Source: Bradyrhizobium genosp. L
Lineage (GTDB): Bacteria > Pseudomonadota > Alphaproteobacteria > Rhizobiales > Xanthobacteraceae
Reading direction: 5' to 3'
DNA: 64,000 nt
Assembly (NCBI RefSeq): GCF_015624485.1
Contig: NZ_CP061378.1
Coordinates: 5,146,001 to 5,210,000, forward strand
In this document: positions 45,724 to 54,281 of the stretch, in pieces
How positions within the stretch are numbered: position 1 is the stretch's first letter
Layout: each line of letters begins with the position of its first letter
The notes under the pieces: generated by a model
Seen by the model: only the letters and a program-made list of their open reading frames with translations
Told to the model about the DNA's origin: nothing
The model's database searches: none
Translations under genes and position numbers: made by a program

Positions 45724-45820
45724 CGTCTTCCCTGTAACCGTTCCAACGCCCGCGATCGCCGTCTGATAGCACGCGCGCGCCGGCGCGCAACCTGCGCAGA
45801 AATCTCCCCAAGGATCCGCC

Positions 45821-47044
45821 ATGACCGACCATTACGACGCCCTTGAAACGCGCGCGCCGGCCGAGCGCGAGGCCACCCTGTTCGCCCGGCTGCCGCAGGT
45901 GCTGCGCCACGCGATGGCCGCGCCGGCCTATGCCAACCTGCTCCGTGGCGTCGATCCGGCCGCCATCACCAGCCGCGACGCGCTGGCGCGCCTTCCGGTG
46001 CTGCGCAAATCGGAACTCCCGGCCCTGCACAAGGCAGCCCCGCCGTTCGGCGGCTTTGTGGCGGAAAAACCTGGCGCATTCGCCCGCCTGTTCACCTCGC
46101 CGGGGCCGATCTTCGAGCCCGAGGGCCGCCAGCCCGATCCCTGGCGCGGCGCCCGGGCGCTGTTCGCGGCGGGCTTTCGCCCGGATGACATCGTGCTCAA
46201 CACCTTCAGTTATCACCTCACCCCCGGCGGCTTCATCTTCGACAGCTCCGCGCGCGCGCTCGGCTGTGCGGTGATCCCGGCGGGTCCCGGCAACACCGAG
46301 CAGCAGTTCGAGCTGATCGAGGCCTATCGCCCGATCGGCTACAGCGGCACGCCGGACTTTTTGAAGATCCTGCTCGACGCCGCGGCCGCCGCCGGCCGCG
46401 ACGTGTCCTCGATCAAGCGCGCGTTGGTATCCGGCGCCGCGTTCCCGAAATCGCTGCAAGAGGAGATCAAGGCGCGCGGCATCGATGCCTACCAGGCCTA
46501 TGGTACCGCCGACCTCGGCATGATCGCGTTCGAGACGGCGGCGCGCGACGGCATGACGGTCAACGAGGAGCTAATCATGGAGATCGTCAAGCCCGGCACC
46601 GGAGAGCCGGTCACGCCGGGCGATGTCGGCGAGATCGTCGTCACCTCGCTCGACCCGCATCACCCGTGGATCCGGCTCGCACTCGGCGATCTCTCCGCGG
46701 CGCTGCCGGGGGCAAGCCCATGCGGCCGCACCAACATGCGTATCAAGGGCTGGATGGGCCGTGCCGACCAGACCACCAAGGTCAAGGGCATGTTCGTCCG
46801 CCCCGAGCAGGTCGCTGAGATCGGCAAGCGGCATCCCGAGCTCGGACGGCTGCGTCTCGTCGTCACGCGCGCCGACGAGGCCGATGTGATGATCTTGAGG
46901 GCGGAATGCGCCTCGGCTGCCGACGCCCTGCAGGCCGAGGTCGCGGCATCGCTGCGCGCCATCACGAAACTCGGCGGCAAAGTGGAAATGGTCGGCGCCG
47001 GCACGCTTCCGAACGACGGCAAGGTGATCGCGGACGAGCGCTAG
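45821..47044 (+). CDS. Phenylacetate-CoA ligase-like AMP-forming ligase (PaaK family)
   Basis: The 407-residue protein fits the PaaK branch of ANL ligases. It has LPVLRKSELPAL, FTSPGPIFEPEG, SYHLTPGGFIFDSSARALG, YSGTPDFLKILLD, AYGTADLGMIAFE and the C-terminal KGMFVRPEQVAEI hinge. Such enzymes make CoA thioesters of aryl acids such as phenylacetate. The gene is separated from livF by a divergent isomerase gene but points the same way. With the acyl-CoA synthetase of the Liv operon, it suggests uptake and activation of aromatic or related acids. Confidence 0.82.
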   Translation: MTDHYDALETRAPAEREATLFARLPQVLRHAMAAPAYANLLRGVDPAAITSRDALARLPVLRKSELPALHKAAPPFGGFVAEKPGAFARLFTSPGPIFEPEGRQPDPWRGARALFAAGFRPDDIVLNTFSYHLTPGGFIFDSSARALGCAVIPAGPGNTEQQFELIEAYRPIGYSGTPDFLKILLDAAAAAGRDVSSIKRALVSGAAFPKSLQEEIKARGIDAYQAYGTADLGMIAFETAARDGMTVNEELIMEIVKPGTGEPVTPGDVGEIVVTSLDPHHPWIRLALGDLSAALPGASPCGRTNMRIKGWMGRADQTTKVKGMFVRPEQVAEIGKRHPELGRLRLVVTRADEADVMILRAECASAADALQAEVAASLRAITKLGGKVEMVGAGTLPNDGKVIADER

Positions 47045-47059
47045 GCCCTATTCAGCCGA

Positions 47060-47521
47060 TCAAGGGTGATCCTGTTGCTCATTGGGCAGAACCGCCCAAT
47101 AGTTCCGGCCGTTGGTGTTGGGATTGCTGCAGTCGCTGGCCGAGAAAACCAGGCCGCTTCTTTGCCAGTGCGCAAATCGCCCCCCGCCCAGCCGGGCGAC
47201 GTCCGCGAACGTGCTGTGGCCGAGCCCGATCGCAATGCCATCCTCGTAGATCATGATCGGCGATTGCTGTTTCTCGACGCTGTCGTCATCGGCCCACTTC
47301 GCAAGCTTGCTCAGCACGGGCTGATGGCTGACGGCCGCGCACTGATAGACCTCGAAAGGCTTGATCAGCTGGACGACAATCTTCCCCTTCGGAATCGGGT
47401 CGACAAAGTTGTGGTTGATCCACGCGGCGAGCGGGAAGTAGAGGGCGAACAACACGGCAACGGCAGCACTGAGCCTGGTCCTCAACGCGCGACCATCATC
47501 GGCCAACGAGAAATTCGTCAT
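47060..47521 (-). CDS. Membrane-anchored protein of unknown function
   Basis: The 153-residue protein has one N-terminal transmembrane segment (about residues 18-38, AAVAVLFALYFPLAAWI), so the rest probably faces the periplasm. The outer part contains YQCAAVSHQPVLSKLAKWADD and GHSTFADVARLGGGRFAHW, then ASDCSNPNTNGRNYWAV. Two cysteines could pair. I recognise no family. It converges on the PaaK-like gene and borders the polysaccharide island. ATG 47521 is chosen since the transmembrane segment follows closely. Confidence 0.65.
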   Translation of the reverse strand: MTNFSLADDGRALRTRLSAAVAVLFALYFPLAAWINHNFVDPIPKGKIVVQLIKPFEVYQCAAVSHQPVLSKLAKWADDDSVEKQQSPIMIYEDGIAIGLGHSTFADVARLGGGRFAHWQRSGLVFSASDCSNPNTNGRNYWAVLPNEQQDHP

Positions 47522-47700
47522 TCCACAAACTCGTGCCCGTCTCAAGACCGCATTGCCGGTCCAAAATCTAGCACAGCCAAACCCGCTGCGTTAGGGGCCA
47601 GTTCGCATGGCCTCGCGCTGCCGTGGGTTGCGCGACTGCACCGCGTCGTGCAATTGAATGCGCGAAAACGTCTCCGCTCGAGCCAACGCACCACCATCCG

Positions 47701-48231
47701 ATGAATGCCCTTTCCCCTGATCGAGCAAAGCGACCGGCGGTTTTCTTCGATCGCGACGGCGTCCTCAACCACGACATCGGCTATCTCTTCGAGACGCACA
47801 GACTGGTCTGGATCGACGGCGCCCGCGAGGCGGTGAAGGCCGTCAACGACATGGGCTATTTCGCCTTCGTCGTAACCAACCAGTCCGGCATCGCAAGGGG
47901 CCTCTACAAGGAAGTTCACGTCGAACTGTTGCACAACTGGATGGCGGCCGAGCTTGCCGGGATCGGCGCGCATATCGACGCCTTCGAATATTGCCCATTC
48001 CATCCCGATGGAATCGTGGAGCGGTATCGGCAAATCAGTCCTCGCCGCAAGCCGGCACCCGGCATGATCAATGACCTCCTGCAACGTTTTCCGGTCGATG
48101 TCGAACGCAGCTTTCTGGTTGGCGACCAGCCGACCGATCTCGAGGCCGCCAGGGCCGCCGGCCTGAAGGGCCATCTGTTCGCAGGACCGAACCTGGAACG
48201 GTTTGTGAGACCGCTGCTGCAAGCCGGCTGA
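47701..48231 (+). CDS. gmhB: D-glycero-D-manno-heptose-1,7-bisphosphate 7-phosphatase (HAD family)
   Basis: The 176-residue HAD hydrolase has the catalytic FFDRDGVLN motif (nucleophile Asp near residue 18), VTNQSGIARG, the CPFHPDG segment lacking the full zinc-cysteine set, SPRRKPAPGM and FLVGDQPTDLEAA. These match GmhB/HisB-N phosphatases. It removes the 7-phosphate in ADP-heptose synthesis, between the two HldE activities; hldE and hldD are at the other end of the window. It could instead act on another sugar bisphosphate of the polysaccharide island. ATG 47701 is chosen over an upstream start lacking homology. Confidence 0.8.
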   Translation: MNALSPDRAKRPAVFFDRDGVLNHDIGYLFETHRLVWIDGAREAVKAVNDMGYFAFVVTNQSGIARGLYKEVHVELLHNWMAAELAGIGAHIDAFEYCPFHPDGIVERYRQISPRRKPAPGMINDLLQRFPVDVERSFLVGDQPTDLEAARAAGLKGHLFAGPNLERFVRPLLQAG

Positions 48232-48321
48232 CCTTGGCGACGGCCAAGACGCTTGAGGACGCTATCGCGATCACCTAAGAGCGGTCTTCAGACCGTCACC
48301 CCACGAGAGCGCCCGACCGCG

Positions 48322-49560
48322 ATGCCGTCCGAGCTGCCCAAGCCAACCAACCGGAACACCTTCAAACGGGTCGTCTTGGCCACCCAGTTCTATCCGCCGG
48401 ATACGACGACGACGGCCACCTATCTCGGCAAGATTGCCGGAGCCTTCGCCGAAGATGCGGAGGTCGTGGTGCTGTCGGCCCAGAAGGGGTCCGCCTCCCC
48501 CGCGGACGGCGTGCGCGCCAATCCGTTCGTGGTCGAGTTGAAGAGCCCGCAGCCGGGAAAGCAGGCCGTGATCTGGCGGGCGCTCGCCGTGCTCGGTCTC
48601 GCCGCATCGATGTTTTGGGCCGTGCTGAGCAAGGCCCGCAGGAATGACCTGGTCTTCTGCGTGACGACGCCGTTCACGCTGCCCTATGCCGTCGTGCTTG
48701 CCGCCCGGCTGCGCGGCGCCGCCACCGCGCTCCTGATCTATGATCTCTATCCCGAGGTCCTCGAAGCCTCCGGCTTCATCAGTTCGGCATCCCCGCTCAA
48801 CAAGGTCCTGCGCTGCCTCAACGGCATCATGTTCAGGGCGCTCGATGCCATCGTGGTCATTGGACGCGATGTCCCACCGCTTCTGATGAAATACCGCGGC
48901 GTCACCGCGGACAAGCTCCACTTCATCCCGAACTGGACATTTCTCGCCACGGGCTATCGCGAGCTGGCGCCGTCGAATCAGTTCAGGCCGCGCGACGGCG
49001 CGCATCTGGTGGTCGGATTGTCAGGCAATCTCGGCTTTACGCACGATCCGCGCACGGTGTTCGAAGCGGCCAAAATCGTCCGCGACGACGCCGGAATCCA
49101 CTTCCTGCTGTCGGGCTGGGGCGTGGGCTGGCAGCAGCTGAAGGATCTTCAGGCTGCCGAGAAGCTGCCCAACGTGACGCTGCGCGATCCGGTGCCAGCC
49201 GAGCAGCTGGTCGAGTTCCTGTCCGCCGCCGACGTCTGGACCATTCCCTATCGCCGCAACATGGCCGGCGTGTCGATTCCCAGCCGTCTCTACAATCTGC
49301 TGGCAATCGGACGCGCCGTCATCGTCGGCGCGGAAGAGCATTCGGAGGCCGCGATCGAGGTCACTGAGGAAACGATCGGCTGGGTGGTCCCGCCGGAGGA
49401 CCCTGCCCGCCTCGCCGAGGCGGTCCGCGCCGCCGCAACCGATCTGCGCGCGGTCGCCCGGATGGGGTGGCAAGCGGCGGTGGCGGCCGAGAAATTCACC
49501 GAGCAGACGGCGCTGGCACGCTACCGCGACGTGATCGCAGGCATCAAACCTGCAAGCTAG
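48322..49560 (+). CDS. Glycosyltransferase family 4, WcaI-like
   Basis: The 412-residue GT-B protein has an N-terminal acceptor lobe starting RVVLATQFYPPDTTTTATY, LLIYDLYPEVLEASG, and the linker FIPNW. The donor lobe has VVGLSGNLGFTHDPRTV and VWTIPYRRNMAGVSIPSRLYNLLAIGRAVI (E/x-type motif region). It resembles WcaI/WbuB-type colanic acid or O-antigen transferases. The sugar transferred is unknown. Its stop codon overlaps that of the convergent aminotransferase gene (shared CTAG). Confidence 0.83.
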   Translation: MPSELPKPTNRNTFKRVVLATQFYPPDTTTTATYLGKIAGAFAEDAEVVVLSAQKGSASPADGVRANPFVVELKSPQPGKQAVIWRALAVLGLAASMFWAVLSKARRNDLVFCVTTPFTLPYAVVLAARLRGAATALLIYDLYPEVLEASGFISSASPLNKVLRCLNGIMFRALDAIVVIGRDVPPLLMKYRGVTADKLHFIPNWTFLATGYRELAPSNQFRPRDGAHLVVGLSGNLGFTHDPRTVFEAAKIVRDDAGIHFLLSGWGVGWQQLKDLQAAEKLPNVTLRDPVPAEQLVEFLSAADVWTIPYRRNMAGVSIPSRLYNLLAIGRAVIVGAEEHSEAAIEVTEETIGWVVPPEDPARLAEAVRAAATDLRAVARMGWQAAVAAEKFTEQTALARYRDVIAGIKPAS

Positions 49561-50654
49561 AACTTCCGGACCAGCTCGATCACCTCGTCCTGCTGGGCCC
49601 GCGTGATCTCGGCGAACATCGGCAGCGAGAGGATCTCGCCCTGGTCGCGATGCGCGTTCGGGAACTGCTCCGGACGGTGCGCGAACCGCGCAAAGGCCGG
49701 AAGCAACGGCAGCGCGGTCGGATAGTTGATCGCGGTCTGTACGCCGTTGGCGGCAAGATGCGCCGCCAGCGCCTCACGGCGCGGATGCCGGATCGTGTAG
49801 AGGTGATAGACGTGGCTGCGCCCCGGTGCGACCTCGGGCACCACGACGTCCTCGATCTGGTTGAGACCGGCGTCGTAGACATCGGCAGCTTGCTGCCGCG
49901 CCTCGGTCCAGTCGGCGAGATGCGGCAGCTTGGCGGAGAGGATCGCGGCCTGCATGCCGTCGAGCCGGCTGTTGACGCCCTCGATCTGGTGCTGGTGCTT
50001 CACCAGGCCGCCATGGCGCGCCAGCATGGCCATCTGCTCGGCGAGCGCGGCGTCGTTGGTGACGACGGCGCCGGCGTCGCCCATCGCGCCGAGATTCTTG
50101 CCGGGATAGAACGAATAGGTCGCGGCCTCACCGAACGTGCCGACCATCCGGCCCTTGTAGCGCGCCAGATGCGCCTGCGCGCAATCCTCGATCACCCAGA
50201 GCTTGTGCTTGCTCGCGATCGCCATGATCGCGTCCATGTCGGCGGGCTGCCCGTACAGATGCACCGGGATGATGCCGACCGTGCGCGGCGTGATCGCGGC
50301 CTCGATCGCCGCCGGATCGATCGTGAACGTCGTCTCGTCTGTGTCGCAGAACACGACGGTGGCGCCGGAATGGGTGATCATCGCGGCGGTCGATATCCAG
50401 GAATGCGCCGTCGTGATCACCTCGTCGCCGGGCTTCACCTTCAACGCCCGCATCGCGAGGTAAAGCGCATCGGTGCCGTTGGCGCAGGACACGCAATGGC
50501 TGACCTCTGCGGCCGCGGCGAACTCCCGCTCGAAGGCGTCGACATAGCTGCCGCGGATGAAGGCGTTGTCGCGGATCACGCCGGCGATCGCTTCATCGAT
50601 CTCGCTTTTGATGCTCTGATATTGCAGCTGCAGATCGGCATACGGCACCGGCAT
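49557..50654 (-). CDS. wbpE: DegT/DnrJ/EryC1 sugar aminotransferase, WbpE-like
   Basis: The 365-residue PLP enzyme begins PVPYADLQLQYQSIKSEID and has NAFIRGSYVDAFEREFA, CVSCANGTDALYLAMRAL, VIEDCAQAHLA (PLP Asp) and the SFYPGKNLGAMGDAGAV Schiff-base lysine. It aminates a 3-keto nucleotide sugar. It sits downstream of WbpD- and WbpB-like genes on the same strand, so the product is probably UDP-2-acetamido-3-amino-2,3-dideoxyglucuronate. The stop overlaps the convergent glycosyltransferase stop. Confidence 0.85.
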   Translation of the reverse strand: MPVPYADLQLQYQSIKSEIDEAIAGVIRDNAFIRGSYVDAFEREFAAAAEVSHCVSCANGTDALYLAMRALKVKPGDEVITTAHSWISTAAMITHSGATVVFCDTDETTFTIDPAAIEAAITPRTVGIIPVHLYGQPADMDAIMAIASKHKLWVIEDCAQAHLARYKGRMVGTFGEAATYSFYPGKNLGAMGDAGAVVTNDAALAEQMAMLARHGGLVKHQHQIEGVNSRLDGMQAAILSAKLPHLADWTEARQQAADVYDAGLNQIEDVVVPEVAPGRSHVYHLYTIRHPRREALAAHLAANGVQTAINYPTALPLLPAFARFAHRPEQFPNAHRDQGEILSLPMFAEITRAQQDEVIELVRKF

Positions 50655-50664
50655 TGGATATCCC

Positions 50665-51132
50665 CTATTGGCTCGCCAACAGCCGGCGTGCCGGATTGCC
50701 GGCATACGTGCCTGATGTCGTGATGTCCTTGGTCACCACCGAGCCGGCGCCGATCACGACGTCGTCGGCGATCCTGACCGGCATGATGGTCGCGTTGGAG
50801 CCGATCGACACCCGGTTGCCGATCACGGTCTCGCGCCACAGCTCTTTTCGTCCGCGCGCCGGACCGCCGGTGGAGAAGGTGTCGTTGACGAACATCACGC
50901 CGTGGCCGACGAAACAGTCGTCGCCGATGGTGACCAGCTCGCAGACGAAGGCATGCGACTGCACGCGGGTGCGCACCCCGATCACGACGCCCTTCTGGAT
51001 CTCTGTGAAGGGCCCGACAAAGCAGTCGTCGCCGATCGTGCAGCCGTAGAGATTGCACGGCTCGACGATCTTGACGCCCGCACCGAAAGTGACGTCTCGG
51101 ACGCCGGACTGGTGCACCTCGGGCCGGTTCAC
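50665..51132 (-). CDS. wbpD: Sugar N-acetyltransferase with hexapeptide repeats, WbpD-like
   Basis: The 155-residue protein is a left-handed beta-helix acetyltransferase with repeated I-G-DD-F-V units such as CTIGDDCFVGPFTEIQKG and GDDCFVGHGVMFVND, ending with a VVTKDITTSGTYAGNPARR cap. WbpD acetylates the 3-amino group of UDP-GlcNAc3NA. The start is a GTG that overlaps the preceding WbpB-like stop (GTGA), so the three genes are translationally linked; the aminotransferase begins 10 bp after its stop. Confidence 0.86.
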   Translation of the reverse strand: MNRPEVHQSGVRDVTFGAGVKIVEPCNLYGCTIGDDCFVGPFTEIQKGVVIGVRTRVQSHAFVCELVTIGDDCFVGHGVMFVNDTFSTGGPARGRKELWRETVIGNRVSIGSNATIMPVRIADDVVIGAGSVVTKDITTSGTYAGNPARRLLASQ

Positions 51133-52190
51133 GAGACGACACCCAGCCGGCTCAGCCGCGGCGTGAAGCGCAGAAAAACCTCGGCGCCGGTCTCGATCGA
51201 TTCATAGAGCGCGGAGATCAGCTCGAGGCTCCTGCGGCCCTCGAGCCCGTCGACCAGCGCGGCGCGCTGGTTGACCAGGCAATCGACCACGTGATGGTAG
51301 TAGGCCTGATGGCCGAAGCCGTAGACATTGGGCGGATTGACCGAGAATTTCTCGACGACGTCCTTGTCGGACGGCAGCTCGTCGACGAAGCGCCAGTGCC
51401 GGATCTGGTTGACCGCAAAGCCGGAGATCTCGACCGTGCCCCGCTCGCCGAGGATCGAGAGCGATCCTTCGAGATCGGTCGGGCGCGCCGCGGTGGTTGC
51501 CTCGATGATGCCGAGTGCGCCGTTCTTGAATTTCAGCGTCGCGACCGCGGTGTCCTCGGTCTCGATCTTGGCGAGCGCGGTGGCGGCGCGGGCATGGACG
51601 CTGACGACATCGCCGAAGAACCATTCCAGCATGTCGACGTGATGGCTGGCCTGGTTGGTCAGCACGCCGCCGTCATAGGCCCAGGTGCCGCGCCAATCGT
51701 CCTGGTCGTAATAGGCCTGATCGCGGCACCAGCGCACCCGCACCGTGCCCAGGATCAGCTTGCCGAAGCGGCCGGCATCGAGCGCCTCGCGCGCCTTGAC
51801 CACCGGCACGTTGAAGCGGTTCTGCTTGACGATGAACATCTTGACGCCGGCCTCGTCGCAGGCCCGGATCATGTCGTCGGCATCCTGCAGGCGGAGCGCC
51901 ATCGGCTTCTCGACCACGACATGCTTGCCGGCCCTGGCGCAGGCGATCACATGCACCGGGTGCAACCCGCTCGGCGTCAGCACCGCGACCGCGTCAATGT
52001 CCTTGCGCGCCAGGAACTCGTCCATGTCGTAATGGGCCGCGACGCCGAACTTGGCAGCGACCGCATCGGCACGGGCGCGATTGGGGTCGCAGACCGCAAC
52101 CAGGCTCGCGCCCTCGATGTGATTGCCGCCCAGAAGGTCGGAGTGACGCTTGGAGATGCGCCCGCAACCGAGCAGGCCAAATCTGATCAT
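51129..52190 (-). CDS. wbpB: Gfo/Idh/MocA nucleotide-sugar 3-dehydrogenase, WbpB-like
   Basis: The 353-residue protein starts FGLLGCGRISKRHSDLL (NAD fold) and carries the catalytic VVVEKPMAL and WAYDGGVLTNQASHHVDMLEWFFG signatures of WbpB/WlbA. These enzymes oxidise C3 of UDP-N-acetylglucosaminuronate, giving the substrate of the WbpE aminotransferase. It is the first of three genes B-D-E. The UDP-GlcNAc 6-dehydrogenase (WbpA) and epimerase (WbpI) of the full pathway are not in the window. Confidence 0.87.
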   Translation of the reverse strand: MIRFGLLGCGRISKRHSDLLGGNHIEGASLVAVCDPNRARADAVAAKFGVAAHYDMDEFLARKDIDAVAVLTPSGLHPVHVIACARAGKHVVVEKPMALRLQDADDMIRACDEAGVKMFIVKQNRFNVPVVKAREALDAGRFGKLILGTVRVRWCRDQAYYDQDDWRGTWAYDGGVLTNQASHHVDMLEWFFGDVVSVHARAATALAKIETEDTAVATLKFKNGALGIIEATTAARPTDLEGSLSILGERGTVEISGFAVNQIRHWRFVDELPSDKDVVEKFSVNPPNVYGFGHQAYYHHVVDCLVNQRAALVDGLEGRRSLELISALYESIETGAEVFLRFTPRLSRLGVVS

Positions 52191-52416
52191 GCACAGGCCC
52201 TGTCTTCTTATGGTCCTTGGCTTATGGTCCCTGGCTCATCGCCAGCCATCGCAACCGGCCAAACAGCCGAGGGAACAAGCGGCCTGTTGGGGCCGCGCGA
52301 TACCGTCCATTACTCGGAAAACTCGGAGCAAGGCAAGGCATATGCGCCCTCGGCCAGCCGACGGCCGGGATTTCCGACCTACGAGCCCGCCGGAGCGGTG
52401 TGGGCAGCGCGGCCAC

Positions 52417-54138
52417 TCAGTCGCCGACACAGGCATCGCCGCGGCCGGTGCGACGATAGAGCTCGATCGAGAGCGGCGGCGTTGCGTCGTCGAACGCCTG
52501 CGCGTCGACCCGCTCGAAGCATTTCGTCAGTCCGTGCGCCACCAGCGGCGCGTCCGGGGCCCAGATCAGCCAGGACGGAAACCTGTCCGGCCGCCGCTGC
52601 ACGACCAGAAACTCATAGTCATTGCGCATCCAGCCTACGGCGGTCGAATCGGTCCATAGCGACAGCTCGCCGATCTCGGCCGTCGTCACCGCCTTCTGCT
52701 CGGCGGTGAGATTGTCGTTGAGCTTGCGGTAGAACGAGTTCAGCGCCAGCGCGACCGGGGGGATCCGCATGTCGGCCTCGGCCAGTGCGAGCGGAATCCT
52801 CGGGTCCGAGCCAACCAGCCCCACCAGCGAATGGGCCGGCAGATGGCCCTTGAGAGCGTCGGCGATCCGACGCACCTCGCCGGGAAGCGCGGTCGCCTGA
52901 TTGCGAATCGACGGCAGCCTGTTGCTCCCCGACAGGTACCAGGACTGCAGCGACGCCAGCACCAGCGAGCCGGCCACCGCGCCGATCAAGACCATGCCGC
53001 TGACCTCACTTCGCTGCACCCGTTCCGACAATCCGCTCAAGGCAAGCGCGCCCGCGAGCGCGCCGAAATAGTCGAAATAGTTCGCATAGCCCTGGATGCA
53101 GATCGGGCAATAGGATTGCGCGCCGAAGTGATGGAACAGCAGCAGGAAGACGTAGGCGGCGAGGAACACCGCGATCCATCCCCGGTTCGGCATGCCGCGG
53201 ACCGCCAGCGTGCCGAGCGCGAAGATGCTTGCGGCGAGCGGCAGGACATGGTGCGCCACCAGCCAGTTCAGCATGATGTCCGCGCCGAACATGTAGGCCA
53301 GCAACTGGGGCAAGGTACGGGTCGGACTGTCGAGCAGCAGCAACTGCTGGCTGAGGGTCATTGCGTGCGGGAACGGCATCAGGCCGGCACGCGACAGCCA
53401 GTCCGTGACGATCGGAAACCACAGCGAGACATAGATGAAGCGGCTGCCCCAGATCGACGCCAGCGCGACCCATGTCGCGATGAAGATGGCCGCAGCGCAA
53501 AAATAGACGCGCCAGCGATCGCGGCCGGCCCTCACCCAGGCGATCAGCAGAATCACGGCAATGAACGACACCAGGTTGACCCTGATGAAATAGATCATGG
53601 TCAAGACGACGCCGAGTGCGATGGCGACGGCGTAACCGGCCTTGCCGCGCATCGACAGCGTCAGATGCAGCGCGATCAGCTGGAGGCAGATCGAGAACGC
53701 GAACGGGGTCGCGCTGCTAAAGTAGAACACGCTGTCCTCGGTCAGCGCGAAGACGATCACCGCAAAGAGCATCGGCCAGATGCCGCAGTTCAATCGGCGC
53801 AGCAGGCCGGCGAGCAGGCCGATATTGATCGCGGTGAACAGCACGGCGACCACACGTGATGCGATGACGCCGTGACCGAACATCCATTGCCAGATCCCGA
53901 TCACGTAATAGATCAGGGGCTGATACCAGGTCGCGTCCTCGGCGGAATAGGGACGCACCGCGCCGCTGATGTACCACCACGATTTCAGGATGTAGGCGGT
54001 CTCGTCCGCCCAGGTGCCCTGCCGCGACACCGCGAGCACCGACAGGCCGAGCCACAGCAGGACGATGCAGACGAAGGCGATGCTGCCCGCCGCCTGGAAA
54101 CGCTTCTCGCCCTGTGCGCTGATCATATGGTCGGTCAC
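52417..54138 (-). CDS. Multi-spanning GT-C membrane glycosyltransferase (GT39/ArnT-like)
   Basis: The 573-residue protein has about ten to twelve transmembrane segments and the early luminal acidic motif WADETAY (Asp-Glu after helix 1) typical of GT-C enzymes that use polyprenyl-phosphate sugars. A C-terminal soluble part (about residues 420-573) follows. It probably adds a sugar to lipid-linked glycan or LPS on the periplasmic side. The start is GTG 54138; an ATG four codons later (54126) is an alternative. It is divergent from the class III aminotransferase gene. Confidence 0.75.
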   Translation of the reverse strand: MTDHMISAQGEKRFQAAGSIAFVCIVLLWLGLSVLAVSRQGTWADETAYILKSWWYISGAVRPYSAEDATWYQPLIYYVIGIWQWMFGHGVIASRVVAVLFTAINIGLLAGLLRRLNCGIWPMLFAVIVFALTEDSVFYFSSATPFAFSICLQLIALHLTLSMRGKAGYAVAIALGVVLTMIYFIRVNLVSFIAVILLIAWVRAGRDRWRVYFCAAAIFIATWVALASIWGSRFIYVSLWFPIVTDWLSRAGLMPFPHAMTLSQQLLLLDSPTRTLPQLLAYMFGADIMLNWLVAHHVLPLAASIFALGTLAVRGMPNRGWIAVFLAAYVFLLLFHHFGAQSYCPICIQGYANYFDYFGALAGALALSGLSERVQRSEVSGMVLIGAVAGSLVLASLQSWYLSGSNRLPSIRNQATALPGEVRRIADALKGHLPAHSLVGLVGSDPRIPLALAEADMRIPPVALALNSFYRKLNDNLTAEQKAVTTAEIGELSLWTDSTAVGWMRNDYEFLVVQRRPDRFPSWLIWAPDAPLVAHGLTKCFERVDAQAFDDATPPLSIELYRRTGRGDACVGD

Positions 54139-54281
54139 CCTGCCCGCTTGCCTCGCTGTCTCTCGCAGTCCTGCGCCACGATTTCAAGCTGAGGCGCCAG
54201 GATCAGGCGCTGAGGCCGACAGCCTTGCCGGGGGCCAAGCCATGGGTTATTCAGCCCGGTGCTTTCCGCGGGAGAATTGGG

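Noticed and set aside
52207..52234. Two tandem 14-bp copies of CTTATGGTCC(T/C)TGG near the start of the WbpB-like gene.
   Set aside because: Too short and imperfect to assign a function; possibly a slippage duplication.
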